Positions 1 to 8,920 of a stretch of 25,039 bases of DNA are shown piece after piece. Both the position numbers and the translations under genes were made by a program. Location: the NCBI GenBank assembly GCA_029834535.1, contig JAQMWT010000132.1, forward strand, positions 1 through 25,039. Reading direction: 5' to 3'. Source of the DNA: Chrysophaeum taylorii. Taxonomy: Eukaryota; Sar; Pelagophyceae; Pelagomonadales; Pelagomonadaceae. Every line of letters starts with the position of its first letter. The first letter of the stretch is position 1. The notes beneath the pieces were generated by a model. The model was not told where the DNA came from. It searched no databases and saw only the letters and a list, made by a program, of their open reading frames with translations.

Positions 1-401
1 ATACCACGTAGGTTGGCATTCCCAAATACCACCTCGTCAATCCCCAATACTCCAAATAGGCCCATCCACCCTTTTCCCAACCCCATCTTTTCATCCCAAT
101 CCACCCTTGCCGCCCATCTCAATACTCCCCGCCGCTTCTGCGTTGAACCCTCTCAACCAAACCTCGCCTGTCCCGCCTTCCACCGCTGAAGTCATTCTTC
201 CCTGTACCCATCCTTTCTGCCCCAAAAATAACCCGTTTCCACTACAATTCCACATCTTATTTTCCATCTCCCCCTCCATTCACCAGTCCTTTTCCTATTT
301 TTCCTTCCTCCACCAACGCCCCTTCTCTTACGCTATGATCACGCTCGTTGAGCTGGTGATACCTCCTGTTTCACAGCCACCAACCCCGTCTCGTTGTCTA
401 G

Positions 402-640
402 TGTGATACCGGCGCCAAAAACCTCAGCCTTTTTAATTCTACCAGATGGCTTCTTCAATGACCTGGACACTCCCAACAGCATTCCATCATATTATTCATG
501 CTTCGCAATGGCGGTCCCGGTTTTGGCAACGGCTCACTTAACGTTACCTCCTCCAATTCGGTCCCCTCATTGGACAATCGTGTCTCCTTTCATGCACCCA
601 CGCTCTCCGCCCCTCATGGTATACATGTCGCTTTCCGGCA
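402..640 (+). pseudogene. Possible copia aspartic protease fragment
   Basis: A DTGA motif is encoded at 405-416, resembling the D-[ST]-G-A active-site signature of copia proteases, and it lies upstream of the GAG-pre-integrase domain where a protease belongs. A TAG codon sits just upstream in the same frame (399-401) and a TGA follows soon after. Further on, a different frame reads NGGPGFGNGSLNV, which may be the downstream beta-strand part. The motif is short and the frame is broken, so the call rests mainly on position. Confidence 0.35.
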
Positions 641-756
641 TACCCTAATTCTCCTGGCCTTGGTGACAAACGGATTCTTTCGGATCATTCCCTTGAACAA
701 GTTGGTTACGATTGCCACACCATTCAGGCCGTTGATCCCTTATCCGCAACGTATTT

Positions 757-1133
757 TACGTCACCGCCAAACGCATCACGTTTATTCCTTCTTTTGATCG
801 TCTGTTGGATCGGCAATACGACCGCTGCGCCCTACACGGACTACGTTTCACCTTTTTGTGGCATTTTCTTTCTTCCCCTCGTGTCCATGATCCTTGTGCG
901 TTTCCCGCTGTGTCTCAACGCACTCAACTAACTTTCGATCTTTGGCATGCTCGTCTTGGTCATTATAATCCTGCCTATCTTCGGCGTTTGTCTTCTCTTG
1001 CTGTTGGCGCACCGTTTTTCCCGAGCTCCGCGTCGCTTTCTTTTTGTCCTGCTTGTGCTCTCGGTAAAATGCATGCTGCGCATGTTGGCCAACGTAAAGC
1101 TCATGCTTCCACTTCGTCTCCTCCTCCGAGCCT
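757..1133 (+). pseudogene. copia GAG-pre-integrase domain (zinc-binding) fragment
   Basis: Read in the frame of position 805, the translation contains FDLWHARLGHYNPAYLRRL followed by FCPACALGKMHAAH. This is the HHCC zinc-binding signature at the N-terminus of copia integrase: two His in the LWHxRLGH block and two Cys in CPxCxLGK. The same frame upstream (from about 757) reads as a plausible extension. The integrase catalytic core follows at once but in another frame, so a frameshift near 1134 separates zinc-binding domain and core. Confidence 0.8.
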
Positions 1134-1700
1134 TTGTCTCGTCCACGTGCCGTTGCGCCCTATCTTATTATCCACGCCGATCTCATGTTTGCTGGCGTCC
1201 CATCCTACATATATCACGATCGCGCGATCCTCACGTTGTCGATGATCATACGCGCCGCCGCACGCGTTACTTTGCTCCACGACACGATGCCCTTACGAAC
1301 GCTCGACAACTCGAACTTTTTCTGTCTACCGTGGTTCGCCCATTCGGATATCGCGTTGCCCTCATCTACACCGATCGTGACCGCTCTCTTATGGGCCAAT
1401 TCGAAACCTTCTGTCTGGGCAACAATATTGCGCTCCGGCGCGCTCCGGCAGCACAGTCCAAAACTTCACAAGCTCACGCTTTTTCCGGTGTTGTGGAACG
1501 CTCTCATCGTGCAACCGCGGATATTACTCGCACTCTTTTGGTACATGCGCACCGTCCACCTGATTTTTGGCGTTGGGCCATGGAAACGGCTGACTTCATC
1601 TCTGAGCGTATGCCAAATGCCTCTAATCCTGGATATATGACGCCATATGAAATGCTACATGAAACACTCCCGCGTGTCGATTTTCTTCGTGTTTGGGGCT
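1134..1700 (+). pseudogene. copia integrase catalytic core (rve), frameshifted
   Basis: The first catalytic Asp lies in IIHADLMF (codon 1179-1181), in the frame of 1134. The second is in IYTDRDRS (codon 1373-1375) and the catalytic Glu in GVVERSHR (codon 1496-1498), both in a second frame. This is the D,D-35-E triad of retroviral-type integrases; here 40 residues separate the second Asp from the Glu. The downstream text DFWRWAMETADFISERMPN and TPYEMLHETLPRVDFLRVWGC is typical of the end of the copia core. At least one frameshift between the first and second Asp inactivates this copy. Confidence 0.85.
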
Positions 1701-1983
1701 GTCCTGCTGCAATTCTCACTGGCGACAAATGGCCTACCAAAGCTATAACGGTATCTTCATTGGGTATCCCTCTGCCGGCCCTGGATATCGCATATTGCTT
1801 CAACGCCCCACGGGTCCTGTCATCCACACCTCGATTGATGTTGTTTTTGACGAAAATTTCGCTCTGCGTAAGTCACTGTCCACCCAACCCCTTCCTCCGT
1901 CTCTCGTAGATTCTCGTTTTCCTGACTTGTTTTATTACGACCCTCGTCTATCTTCGGCCGTCAACCAATATCTTCTCTTTTGA
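1693..1983 (+). pseudogene. copia integrase C-terminal domain fragment
   Basis: The frame starting near 1693 reads NGIFIGYPSAGPGYRILLQ and then VIHTSIDVVFDEN, the well-known copia block after the integrase core (GIFLGYS...KGYR... and SRDVVFDE). It is in a third frame relative to the two used by the core, showing another indel near 1700-1750. The frame closes with TGA at 1981-1983; a linker and then the minisatellite follow before RT. Confidence 0.8.
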
Positions 1984-2149
1984 TGCTCCGGAGCCGGCCT
2001 TATCGGGACTGATCACCCACAAACGTCACTGCCTACAATGTTACCGCCAATACGAAACGTGCACCATTACGTCGTGCCAAACGGGCCGACCGCGCAAAGT
2101 CGACAAATCAACAAACTTTTTTACGGGCCATGTTTCATCCTGTTACAAT

Positions 2150-2350
2150 GTTGATACGGGCCATTCTCATGTTGATACGGGCCATTATGTTGATACGGGC
2201 CATTCTCATGTTGATACGGGCCATTCTGATGTTGATACGGGCCATTATGTTGATACGGGCCATTCTGATGTTGATACGGGCCATTATGTTGATACGGGCC
2301 ATTCTGATGTTGATACGGGCCATTCTGATGTCGATACGGGCCATTCTGTT
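2150..2350 (+). repeat. In-frame minisatellite, ten 21/18-bp units
   Basis: Ten tandem units start at 2150, 2171, 2189, 2210, 2231, 2249, 2270, 2288, 2309 and 2330. Seven are 21 bp (GTTGATACGGGCCATTCTSAT type) and three are 18 bp (GTTGATACGGGCCATTAT). Both lengths are multiples of three. In the frame shared with the downstream RT leader the units encode VDTGHSH/VDTGHSD and VDTGHY. The array lies in the linker between integrase and RT. Confidence 0.97.
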
Positions 2351-2549
2351 TCCTCTGTCGCTTCTGTTTCCCCCTGTCACTCTTTGTATGTCTCTTCTGT
2401 TAGCTTTCGTTTGTTAGTTCATTATGTCTTCCTTCCCCTTTGTTTAGCTAGCACCCTTGTTGATCCTCATGCACACGTTTATTACTCTGCTTCCGAAGAA
2501 ATGTCCCAGTATTCAGACCTTGACGAAACCACTATCACTTCCACCCATT

Positions 2550-3400
2550 TACGTGAAGCTTTAGCTCCGACCAATCCTGAGCGTCCTGGTTGTTGCAAGC
2601 CATCGCTAAAGAATACAGCTCTCTTGGTCAACTTGGTTGTTGGGATGTGATTCGCCTCCCTCAGACTTTTCTGGCAACATTTGTACCCTCAAGTGGATCC
2701 TCCGCAAGAAGTATGACTCTGGCCGCTTCAAATCGTACAAGGCTCGCCTTGTCGTCCGCGGTTACACCCAGGTTCACGGCATTGATTATCATGACACCTA
2801 CTCACCAGTTGCCAACATCGTCACGATCCGTTTCTTTCTGACCTTTGTCGCTGTTCGTGACTGGGATTTGCACAAGTTGGATGTTAGCTCCGCTTTTATT
2901 CAAGCTCCCATTGACGAAGACATCTATGTCTGGCCACCCGAAGGCTATGCTCCTCGCCAACCCACCGATGGTTCCAAACTCCTCGCCAACCCACCGATGG
3001 TTCCAAAATCGTTTACAAGCTCCGTCGCTCTTGGTATGGTTGCAAACAAGCTTGTCGCAATTGGTGGCTTTATTTGGAACGCTTCCTTCTCAATGATTGT
3101 GGCTTCGTCCGCGGATCTGGTGACACTTGCCATTACAAGCTCGTGCTCAATTCTACCGTGGTCCTCCGTCTTGTTTTGGTCGTCGATGATCTTCTTGTAG
3201 CGCACCCTCCTCACTGCATTGGCCATTACCAAGCCTTTTTCCTCCGTTTCCGCGCTTTCACTGACGTCAATGAACTCGATCTCACCTCTTACGTTGGTCT
3301 TCGCATTACGCGTGATCGCCCTCGGAGAACCCTCACTCTTGACCAATCCCATGCTATCCGTGAAAATCCTTACCGAACATCGCTTCATCAACAGTAAACC
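2550..3400 (+). pseudogene. copia reverse transcriptase, frameshifted
   Basis: The RT (RVT_2 type) begins with LLQAIAKEYSSL and GCWDVI, continues in another frame with CTLKWILRKKYDSGRFKSY, ARLVVRGYTQVHGIDYHDTY and LHKLDVSSAFIQAPIDEDIY, and carries the catalytic VDD in LVLVVDDLLVA (codons 3182-3190) in a third frame. These are the standard copia RT blocks. The shift between the block ending near PEGYAPRQPTDGSK and the VDD block is explained by the 29-bp tandem duplication at 2950-3007, because 29 is not a multiple of three. A further shift near 3390 precedes RNase H. Confidence 0.9.
2950..3007 (+). repeat. 29-bp tandem duplication inside RT
   Basis: The unit starting CTCCTCGCCAACCCACCGAT at 2950 recurs identically at 2979, giving two head-to-tail 29-bp copies. 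With a single copy the frame used at 2637-2978 would run directly into the frame used by the VDD block after 3008. The duplication is therefore sufficient for that frameshift. Confidence 0.95.
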
Positions 3401-4148
3401 TGAACTCACTCCCGCTCCCAAAGGTCTTCATCTTTCTGCGGCTGATTGTCCGGCTCCTGGTTCTCCAGATCACACTTTCATGGCACGCATCCCTTTTCGC
3501 CGTATTGTTGGCTGTGTCCTCTTCATCTCCATCATGACTCGCCCTGATATCACTTGGTCCGTCAATCAGTGTGCGCGTTTTTCCCACAATCCTGGTAAAC
3601 CCCACTGGCACGCTTTATCCCACACTCTGCGTTACCTCAACGGTACTCAGGATCTTGCCCTTATCCTTGGTCGCGATTCTACCCTTCATCTCTGTGGTTA
3701 TTCCGACTCCAGCTGGGCCGACGACCCTGATGACCGCCACTCTACAACTGGTTTTTGTTTTCTCCTTGCTGGTTCTATGATAGCCTACTGCTCCCGCTCG
3801 CAATACTTACTTGCTCGTTCTTCTTTCGAAGCCGAATTGCTTGCTCTTTACGCTGCTACTGCTGAGCTCTCTTGGCTTCTCAAACTTTTTGATGACTTTG
3901 ATCTCCCTCGTCACACGGTCCCAATGTATGTTGATAATAGCACCACCGTCACCCAAGTTCGTCTCCAATGTCTCACACGGCGCACCCGCCATATTGACAT
4001 TCGCTTTTACAGTACCGCCGAGTACCATCGCAACCACATCATCGATCTCAAGCACATACCCCGCCTTAACAATCTTAGCGATATTTTCACCCGCAGTACG
4101 GAAGCTCCTTCCTTCCTCCGGCTTCGTGCTCTTTACCTCACTTCGTGA
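3400..4148 (+). pseudogene. copia RNase H domain and element C-terminus
   Basis: This frame reads IVGCVLFISIMTRPDITWSV, then YSDSSWADDPDDRHSTTGFC, SSFEAELLALYAATAELSWL, MYVDNSTTVTQV and IDIRFYSTAEYHRNHIID. These are the copia RNase H blocks with the catalytic Asp in YSDSSWADD, Glu in SFEAELLAL and Asp in YVDNST. The stretch runs uninterrupted to TGA at 4146-4148, the expected end of the polyprotein. The domain itself looks complete; only its connection to RT is broken by a frameshift near 3390. Confidence 0.9.
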
Positions 4149-4199
4149 TCTTCGCCCTGATCTCTGTTGTCTCTTTTTTTTTCTTGCCACAATGCCTCT

Positions 4200-4353
4200 G
4201 TGACGTCTTCCTCAAATGTGACGTCTTCCTCAAAGCTTCTTCTGTGAGCGTCTCACTTACCCGTTTTTCCTTTTCCTTCTTTTCCAGCACCTGTGTGAAG
4301 ACCTCACTTACCCCTTTTTCCTTTTCCTTCTTTTCCAGCACCTGTGTGAAGAA
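4200..4353 (+). repeat. 18-bp and 51-bp tandem duplications downstream of RNase H
   Basis: GTGACGTCTTCCTCAAAT at 4200-4217 is repeated at 4218-4235 with one final difference. A 51-bp unit beginning CTCACTTACC at 4252 is repeated from 4303, with a partial third start (ACACTTACCCC) near 4360. They lie in the 3' non-coding part of the retrotransposon or its right LTR. Confidence 0.85.
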
Positions 4354-4553
4354 GCTATGACACTTACCCCTGCACCACGTATCCAGTATCCTTACGTCTT
4401 TCTCCTATCGCTAGTCTAACGCCTCATACCATTCGTAACACACCCACCCACACCGACTTTTTTTTTTTTGTTGTTGTATCAAAAACCCTCCTTTTCAACC
4501 AACCTCCTCCGAGGTTGAAGTGTGTGACTCAGAGAGGAGCGTCGTCGATCCTC

Positions 4554-5940
4554 ATGGTGTGGGTTGTTGCGATGGTGACGAGCGTGCAAGCGCTGACGTC
4601 GTCGTCGTCGTCGGCCTCGCATGGGAGAGTGGTGATGAGCGCGGGGGGCATCGAGGTCGAGCGGCGGCGCTTGACCGAGGCCGGCGTTGCCGCGATTGTG
4701 GTCGGGGTGGGGAAAAGCAAGGCCGCGGGCGCCCTCGACATCAAGAGCTGGGAGCAGGTAGAGGTACCGGCGTCGACAACGCTTTTCGACATCGCCTTCG
4801 AGTCCCCGAGCCACGGGTATCTCGTGGGATCGAAGGGAACGTTCCTCGAAACGATCGACGGCGGGAAATCGTGGAAGCCTCGGACCTTTGCGAACCTCGA
4901 GGAAGACGAGGAAGTCGGGTACCGGTTTGAGAAGGTGTCGTTCAAAGGGGACGAGGGCTGGGTGATCGGGAAACCCCCGATCCTGCTGCACACGACCGAT
5001 AAAGGCAAGTCCTGGGAGCGTATTCCGCTCTCTCCCAAACTGCCGGGCGAGCCGAGCGGAATCGCGGCACTCGGGGCAGGCAAGGCCGAGATGACGACCT
5101 CGACGGGGGCGATCTACGCCACCGGAAACGCGGGCCGGAACTGGAAGGCGTTAGTCAAGGAGACGATCGACGCGACGCTCAACCGCGTCTCGAGCAGCGG
5201 CGTCTCGGGCGCCTCGTATTTTACGGGCCAGGTCGCCGCGATCGACCGCGACACGACCACGGGCAGCTATCTCGCCGTCTCGAGCCGGGGAAACTTTTAT
5301 CTGACGTGGCAGGATGGTCAGGACTTCTGGATTCCCCACAATCGCAACACCGCCAAGCGCATCCAGGCCATGGGCTTCGTTCGGGACGACGCCGCGAAGG
5401 GTCTCTGGATGACGCTCAACGGCGGCGCCCTAACCATAAGCGACGCGACCCAAGACCTCTCGGCCGAGAGTCCCACCTTTTCGACTGCCAATTTGAACTC
5501 GGGGGGCTACGGCATCCTCGACGTCGCCTGGCGCACGGACGACGAGGTCTGGGCCGTGGGCGGGGGCGGCACGATGTACGTCTCCCGCGATGGTGGAAAA
5601 ACCTTCAAGTTCGACGACTCCGCCGACAAGATCCCCGGCAACCTATATACGGTCCGCTTCTTCTCCCCCGACATGGGTGCGTGCGTGCCTTTCGAATTTC
5701 CTTCCGTTTGTTGTTGTTGTTGTTGTTGTTGTTTTTGTTGTTGTTGTTGTTGTTTGTGTGTGTGTGTGTGTGTCTTCCCTGGTGGTGGTGGTGGTCGTCT
5801 ATGTTCGGTTGGACACGCCACCGGCACCACACCTGTTTTCGTGAGGAGGAGGAGGAGGAGGAGGAGGAGACGGTGGTTCCCCCGCAGGCTTCGTTCTCGG
5901 CTCGGACGGCCTTCTCCTAAAATACGCCAAGGGGGCTTAA
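4554..5940 (+). CDS. HCF136: Photosystem II stability/assembly factor HCF136 (Ycf48), two exons
   Basis: HCF136/Ycf48 is a thylakoid-lumen seven-bladed beta-propeller that binds precursor D1 and early PSII reaction-centre intermediates. Exon 1 is 4554-5676 and exon 2 is 5888-5940; the 211-nt intron (5677-5887) starts GTGCGTGCG and ends CCCGCAG. Splicing yields a C-terminus DMGFVLGSDGLLLKYAKGA, typical of the family, and a 391-residue protein, close to plant HCF136 length. Propeller Asp-box-like turns recur: IDGGKSWKPR, TDKGKSWERI, GNAGRNWKAL, RDGGKTFKFD. Residues 1-13 are hydrophobic (signal-peptide-like), a Ser run follows (16-20), then RRR at 37-39 and a hydrophobic segment ending AGA (58-60), a twin-Arg lumen signal. 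Start: 4554 is the first ATG of the frame. The frame stays open upstream to at least 4515 (a TTG), so a longer N-terminus or upstream exon is possible. Confidence 0.93.
5707..5870 (+). repeat. Microsatellite-packed intron of HCF136
   Basis: Within the intron, (TTG)n runs from about 5707 to 5754, (TG)n from about 5753 to 5773, (GGT)n near 5781-5795 and (GAG)n at 5842-5870. Four different simple repeats thus fill most of the 211-nt intron. They create spurious long open frames across the intron on both strands. Confidence 0.95.
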
Positions 5941-6414
5941 TAGAAAGAAAGAAAGAAGTTAATGACAAAGGACGGGCTCATCACTCTTATATTTTACCAA
6001 TAGTAGACTAGTAGTAGTAAAGTCGAGACTAATAATAAGTAAGTGTAAGTGTGGGGCACACGGACGGTTCGGGGTATTGGGTTGAGGCTTATGTATGGGC
6101 CCAGTACTACGTACGCACGGTACGTACGTAGCGACGACGACGTTAGGTCATGGGACGACTTTTGAAATTCAAAAGGCGGCGTCTAGTACTAGTAGTACTA
6201 GGTCTAGTTTTTTGCCGCCACCACTGCATCCCACCGTGGTGTTGGGCACAACATGGGACGGCCACAAATAAAGTCCACCGTTGCATTAAAAAGCAAACAT
6301 CCTAGGCCGCAATGTTGAGGTCGGCAATGGTTAAAGCAAATTCGAACCAGAGGAAGTTGATTTCATTGAATTCATGCAAGGTACAAGGTGTAGAAATTTG
6401 AGTATGGTGCGGTC
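5941..6414. other. Intergenic region with three short palindromes
   Basis: No coding sequence is seen between HCF136 and the next gene. The stretch contains TACGTACGTA (6121-6130), a CTTTTGAA/TTCAAAAG palindrome with one central base (6159-6175), and a CTAGTACTA/TAGTACTAG palindrome with one central base (6183-6201). The last is itself enclosed by GGCGGC (6175-6180) and GCCGCC (6214-6219). It must hold the 3' end of HCF136 and the promoter of the gene at 6415. Confidence 0.7.
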
Positions 6415-7136
6415 ATGATTGTGTTCAAAGTGCTGTTTAACCGTGGACGAGAAAGCTGCAAGTTGACGTCTCATATGCAAGTTGCGACCACGAAAGGGCT
6501 CCGGGCTTCAGTCTGTATGGAGCCTCATAAGCGCAAAGCGGAGGAAGTCTTCCAGCGCACGGGCCACTGGACCGAGCAGGAAGAGGCGTACGCGGAGGCG
6601 ATCAAGGAAGCTTTCACGAGCGGCGAACTTCCATGTCCCAAAGGAATCACGCTCCGGTTTCTCCTGGCCAAGTTGTTGAATTGCGTGCCGATGCGCGTCA
6701 GCAAGAAATACTCCAAAGAGAAGGCGTTGGGAAAGTGCGAGTACCGGCCCGTCGAAAACAGCACGGAGAGTCCAAATTTGAAGGCGATGGAGGCCGCCTT
6801 TCATCTTTCCCTAGGACAACCATCGCGTCGACTCAAGTACTGCCTATTCGAAACGAAGGGCCTCGTCACCATCGCCGAGGCCTGGAAAGATAACGTCCTC
6901 GAGGGCGACGACGACAACGACACGTCCTTCTCGCCACCCCGTAGAGCGATGAGGAAGATACACGCAGCACCGGGGACTGCTGACTATAGATTTTCTCTCG
7001 GCGACCCGAGGACGACGACGATGCCGGCTTCCTGGGGCGACCGTTCCTACCACCAGCCCCTCGTCGTCGCGGGCGTCCACCATCGTCCGATCCCCGCGGC
7101 CATGCCTGCACCCGGTTTTTACCCCCACGTCCCTTA

Positions 7137-7171
<35 letters not shown>

Positions 7172-8352
7172 ACGACGAAAGCCGCCGTCGCTCCGACTGG
7201 GGGGGCTATCAAGCCAGATACGACGAATACCACGCCCACCAAAACAGCTACCCCCTCTCTTCCTCGCCGCCGCCGCATGGAGGCCCGGGTCCGCCCGCGC
7301 GCTATTGGCTTCCGGCGCCGCCCCCCGGACCTTCGCCCTACGGACCGTACTTCGTCGGGCAACCCCGCTACCCCCCCCAATTCGTCGATCTTCGCTCCTC
7401 CGCGCAACACCAACAAAGTAGCAGGGCCACCACCGCCGTGGGACCGTCGTCGCCCGCACGGCCTCCTTCGCTTCGAGAGGGAGATACCCCATTTCCTCCT
7501 TCTTCGTCCTCCTCCTCTACCGTTGGAGGAGGAGGAGGAGGAGACTTCTACTCCCCCGCGAACTACGCTCGTCACCACCATTGTTTCGACTACGCGGCCT
7601 CACCACCCAACGTCCCCCGCATCTACGGCGGTCCCTGCGACGACGACGGCCGCCGGCGCCGTCTCTCCGACAACGCTGGCGAAAATTACCGTCCCCGCCA
7701 TCAATACGGTCACTCCTCGCCGCGCGGGGAACCAACCGCGCGCTTTTCGCCGCCGCCGCACCTCCCCGGGGCCGAGCCTTGCGGACAATACTTCGGTGAC
7801 GTCGTCGTTACGCACCACCACCACCTTTACGGACGATTCGAAGAGTCGGCTGCCCGAACGCGACGAAAACCCAGCAGGACCACCGCGGGACCGTCGCCGG
7901 CCACCGCGCTTCGCGGAGAAGACGCCGCGGCCTTGCCCTCGCCATTTTCCGCGCCCGGGATCCTCAACTCCACCTACGCTCGCCGTCGCCCCGACTACTC
8001 CCCCGACTCTTCTGCCTACGGCGACCCCTACGCCCGTTCCGTTCACGACGGCGACGACCCCTACCGACGCTCGCGCTCTGATTTGGAGGACCAAGCCGAC
8101 CACGACGGCCAAGGCCACCCCCCCCGCCATAATCGCGTGCCGCCGCGTGCTTCCTCGTCGGCGTTGACTCTCGGAGGTCAATTCTATTCGCCCGCACAGT
8201 GCGCTTACCATCATCCTCATCAAGACTACCCCCCCGCGCCAACGTCGCAAATCGCACCCGCGCCAACAAATGCGCGGCCGGCCCAATCTTCAAGCGATAG
8301 CTGCCGTTCCGAGGCGTCGGATTTTGAAAACACGGCCCCCCGCCTCGCATGA
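6415..8352 (+). CDS. Stramenopile-type N-terminal domain protein with long low-complexity tail, function unknown
   Basis: The single open frame gives 645 residues from ATG 6415; ATG 6517 (MEPHKRKAEEVF) is an alternative start closer to the conserved part. Residues about 51-125 read TGHWTEQEEAYAEAIKEAFT, LPCPKGITLRFLLAKLLNCV and PMRVSKKYSKEKALGK. From memory this matches a domain of unknown function that is frequent in diatom and other stramenopile predicted proteins (W-T-E-E-E-x-Y-A, LP-x-G-x-TLR-x-FL-x-K-LLNC, PMR-x-SKK). The rest is low complexity, rich in Pro, His, Tyr, Gly, Arg and Asp, with a Gly/Asp run near 243-256. A motif [G]G-x-FYSPA-x-x-A-x-HH-x(n)-DY occurs twice, near residues 375 and 586. 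No signal peptide or membrane segment is obvious. A DNA- or RNA-associated regulatory role is conceivable but not shown. Long open frames on the opposite strand reflect GC-rich codon use. Confidence 0.75.
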
Positions 8353-8880
8353 AGCCGTCTTCCTTCCTTCCTTCCTTCCTCCTACACTGCTGAACTTTGA
8401 CTGACTGCACGTTCTGGGTGTGAATCGTCCTCAGCAGACGACCGTTTGTTTTGCTTCTGATTTTCCGATGCCGTCCGCCATCAAGAAAGAAGATGCGATG
8501 CTGACCAGGACCGACGCCCCTCACGAACACCAAACGGACACAGGGATTATGCTACTACTACTATTATAAGTAGAACTAATCACCACGATAGAGATCGACA
8601 TTATGGTCCCTAGGTGCGCGTGGCGTCGGAGAGAGAGAGAGCGAGATGGAGACCGTGATGGTCGTCGAAGGGCTGGAGAATACACGCGGTCTTCTTCCGG
8701 TACGCCTTGTACGCAGGTGTTAGGCTAAATCACATGTATTCCCTCTCTCGACGACAACGACGACGAGACAGCTATTGGCAGTGTCGTGCTCCCAGGCACG
8801 TTTTTATAGCAGTTAGCGCAACGACCAGACTTATTCTTAATGTGGGAAGTTATTATATAAGCTCGTCTCTCGTAGTACCA
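8353..8880. other. Gene-free stretch after the domain protein
   Basis: No credible gene is seen. It begins with a (CTTC)n microsatellite (about 8358-8381) that is probably in the 3' UTR of the preceding gene, followed by a short (CTA)n tract near 8552-8565 and a GA-rich tract near 8630-8645. Confidence 0.6.
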
Positions 8881-8920
8881 GCGTGGAGAAAGAGAAGGTT
8901 GCGGAAAAGAGGAAAAGTTC

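Larger units (their letters stand above)
1..4440 (+). mobile_element. Decayed Ty1/copia LTR retrotransposon, left part cut by window edge
   Basis: The domain order protease-like fragment, GAG-pre-integrase, integrase, reverse transcriptase, RNase H on the + strand is the Ty1/copia order, since integrase precedes RT (Ty3/gypsy has the reverse). The reading frame changes several times between domains, so the copy is not functional as read. Positions 1-400 are pyrimidine-rich and show no gag or zinc-knuckle motif I can recognise. No pair of long terminal repeats could be delimited: the left one would lie outside the window, and the right limit is placed near 4440, before the T-tract ahead of the next gene, by position only. 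The copia identity is secure; the outer limits are not. Confidence 0.9.

Noticed and set aside
2135..2380. Minus-strand and alternative + frame open across the minisatellite
   Set aside because: Open only because the 18/21-bp units lack stops in several frames; the frame shared with the RT leader is the sensible one.
5677..5887. Reading through the HCF136 intron to a longer C-terminus
   Set aside because: The read-through frame is Cys and Arg homopolymer from microsatellites, while splicing restores a family-typical C-terminus and length.
6844..8286. Long open frames on the minus strand and in another + frame over the domain protein gene
   Set aside because: They are Arg/Gly/Val-rich shadows of GC-rich codons and lack any motif; the + strand frame holds the conserved domain.
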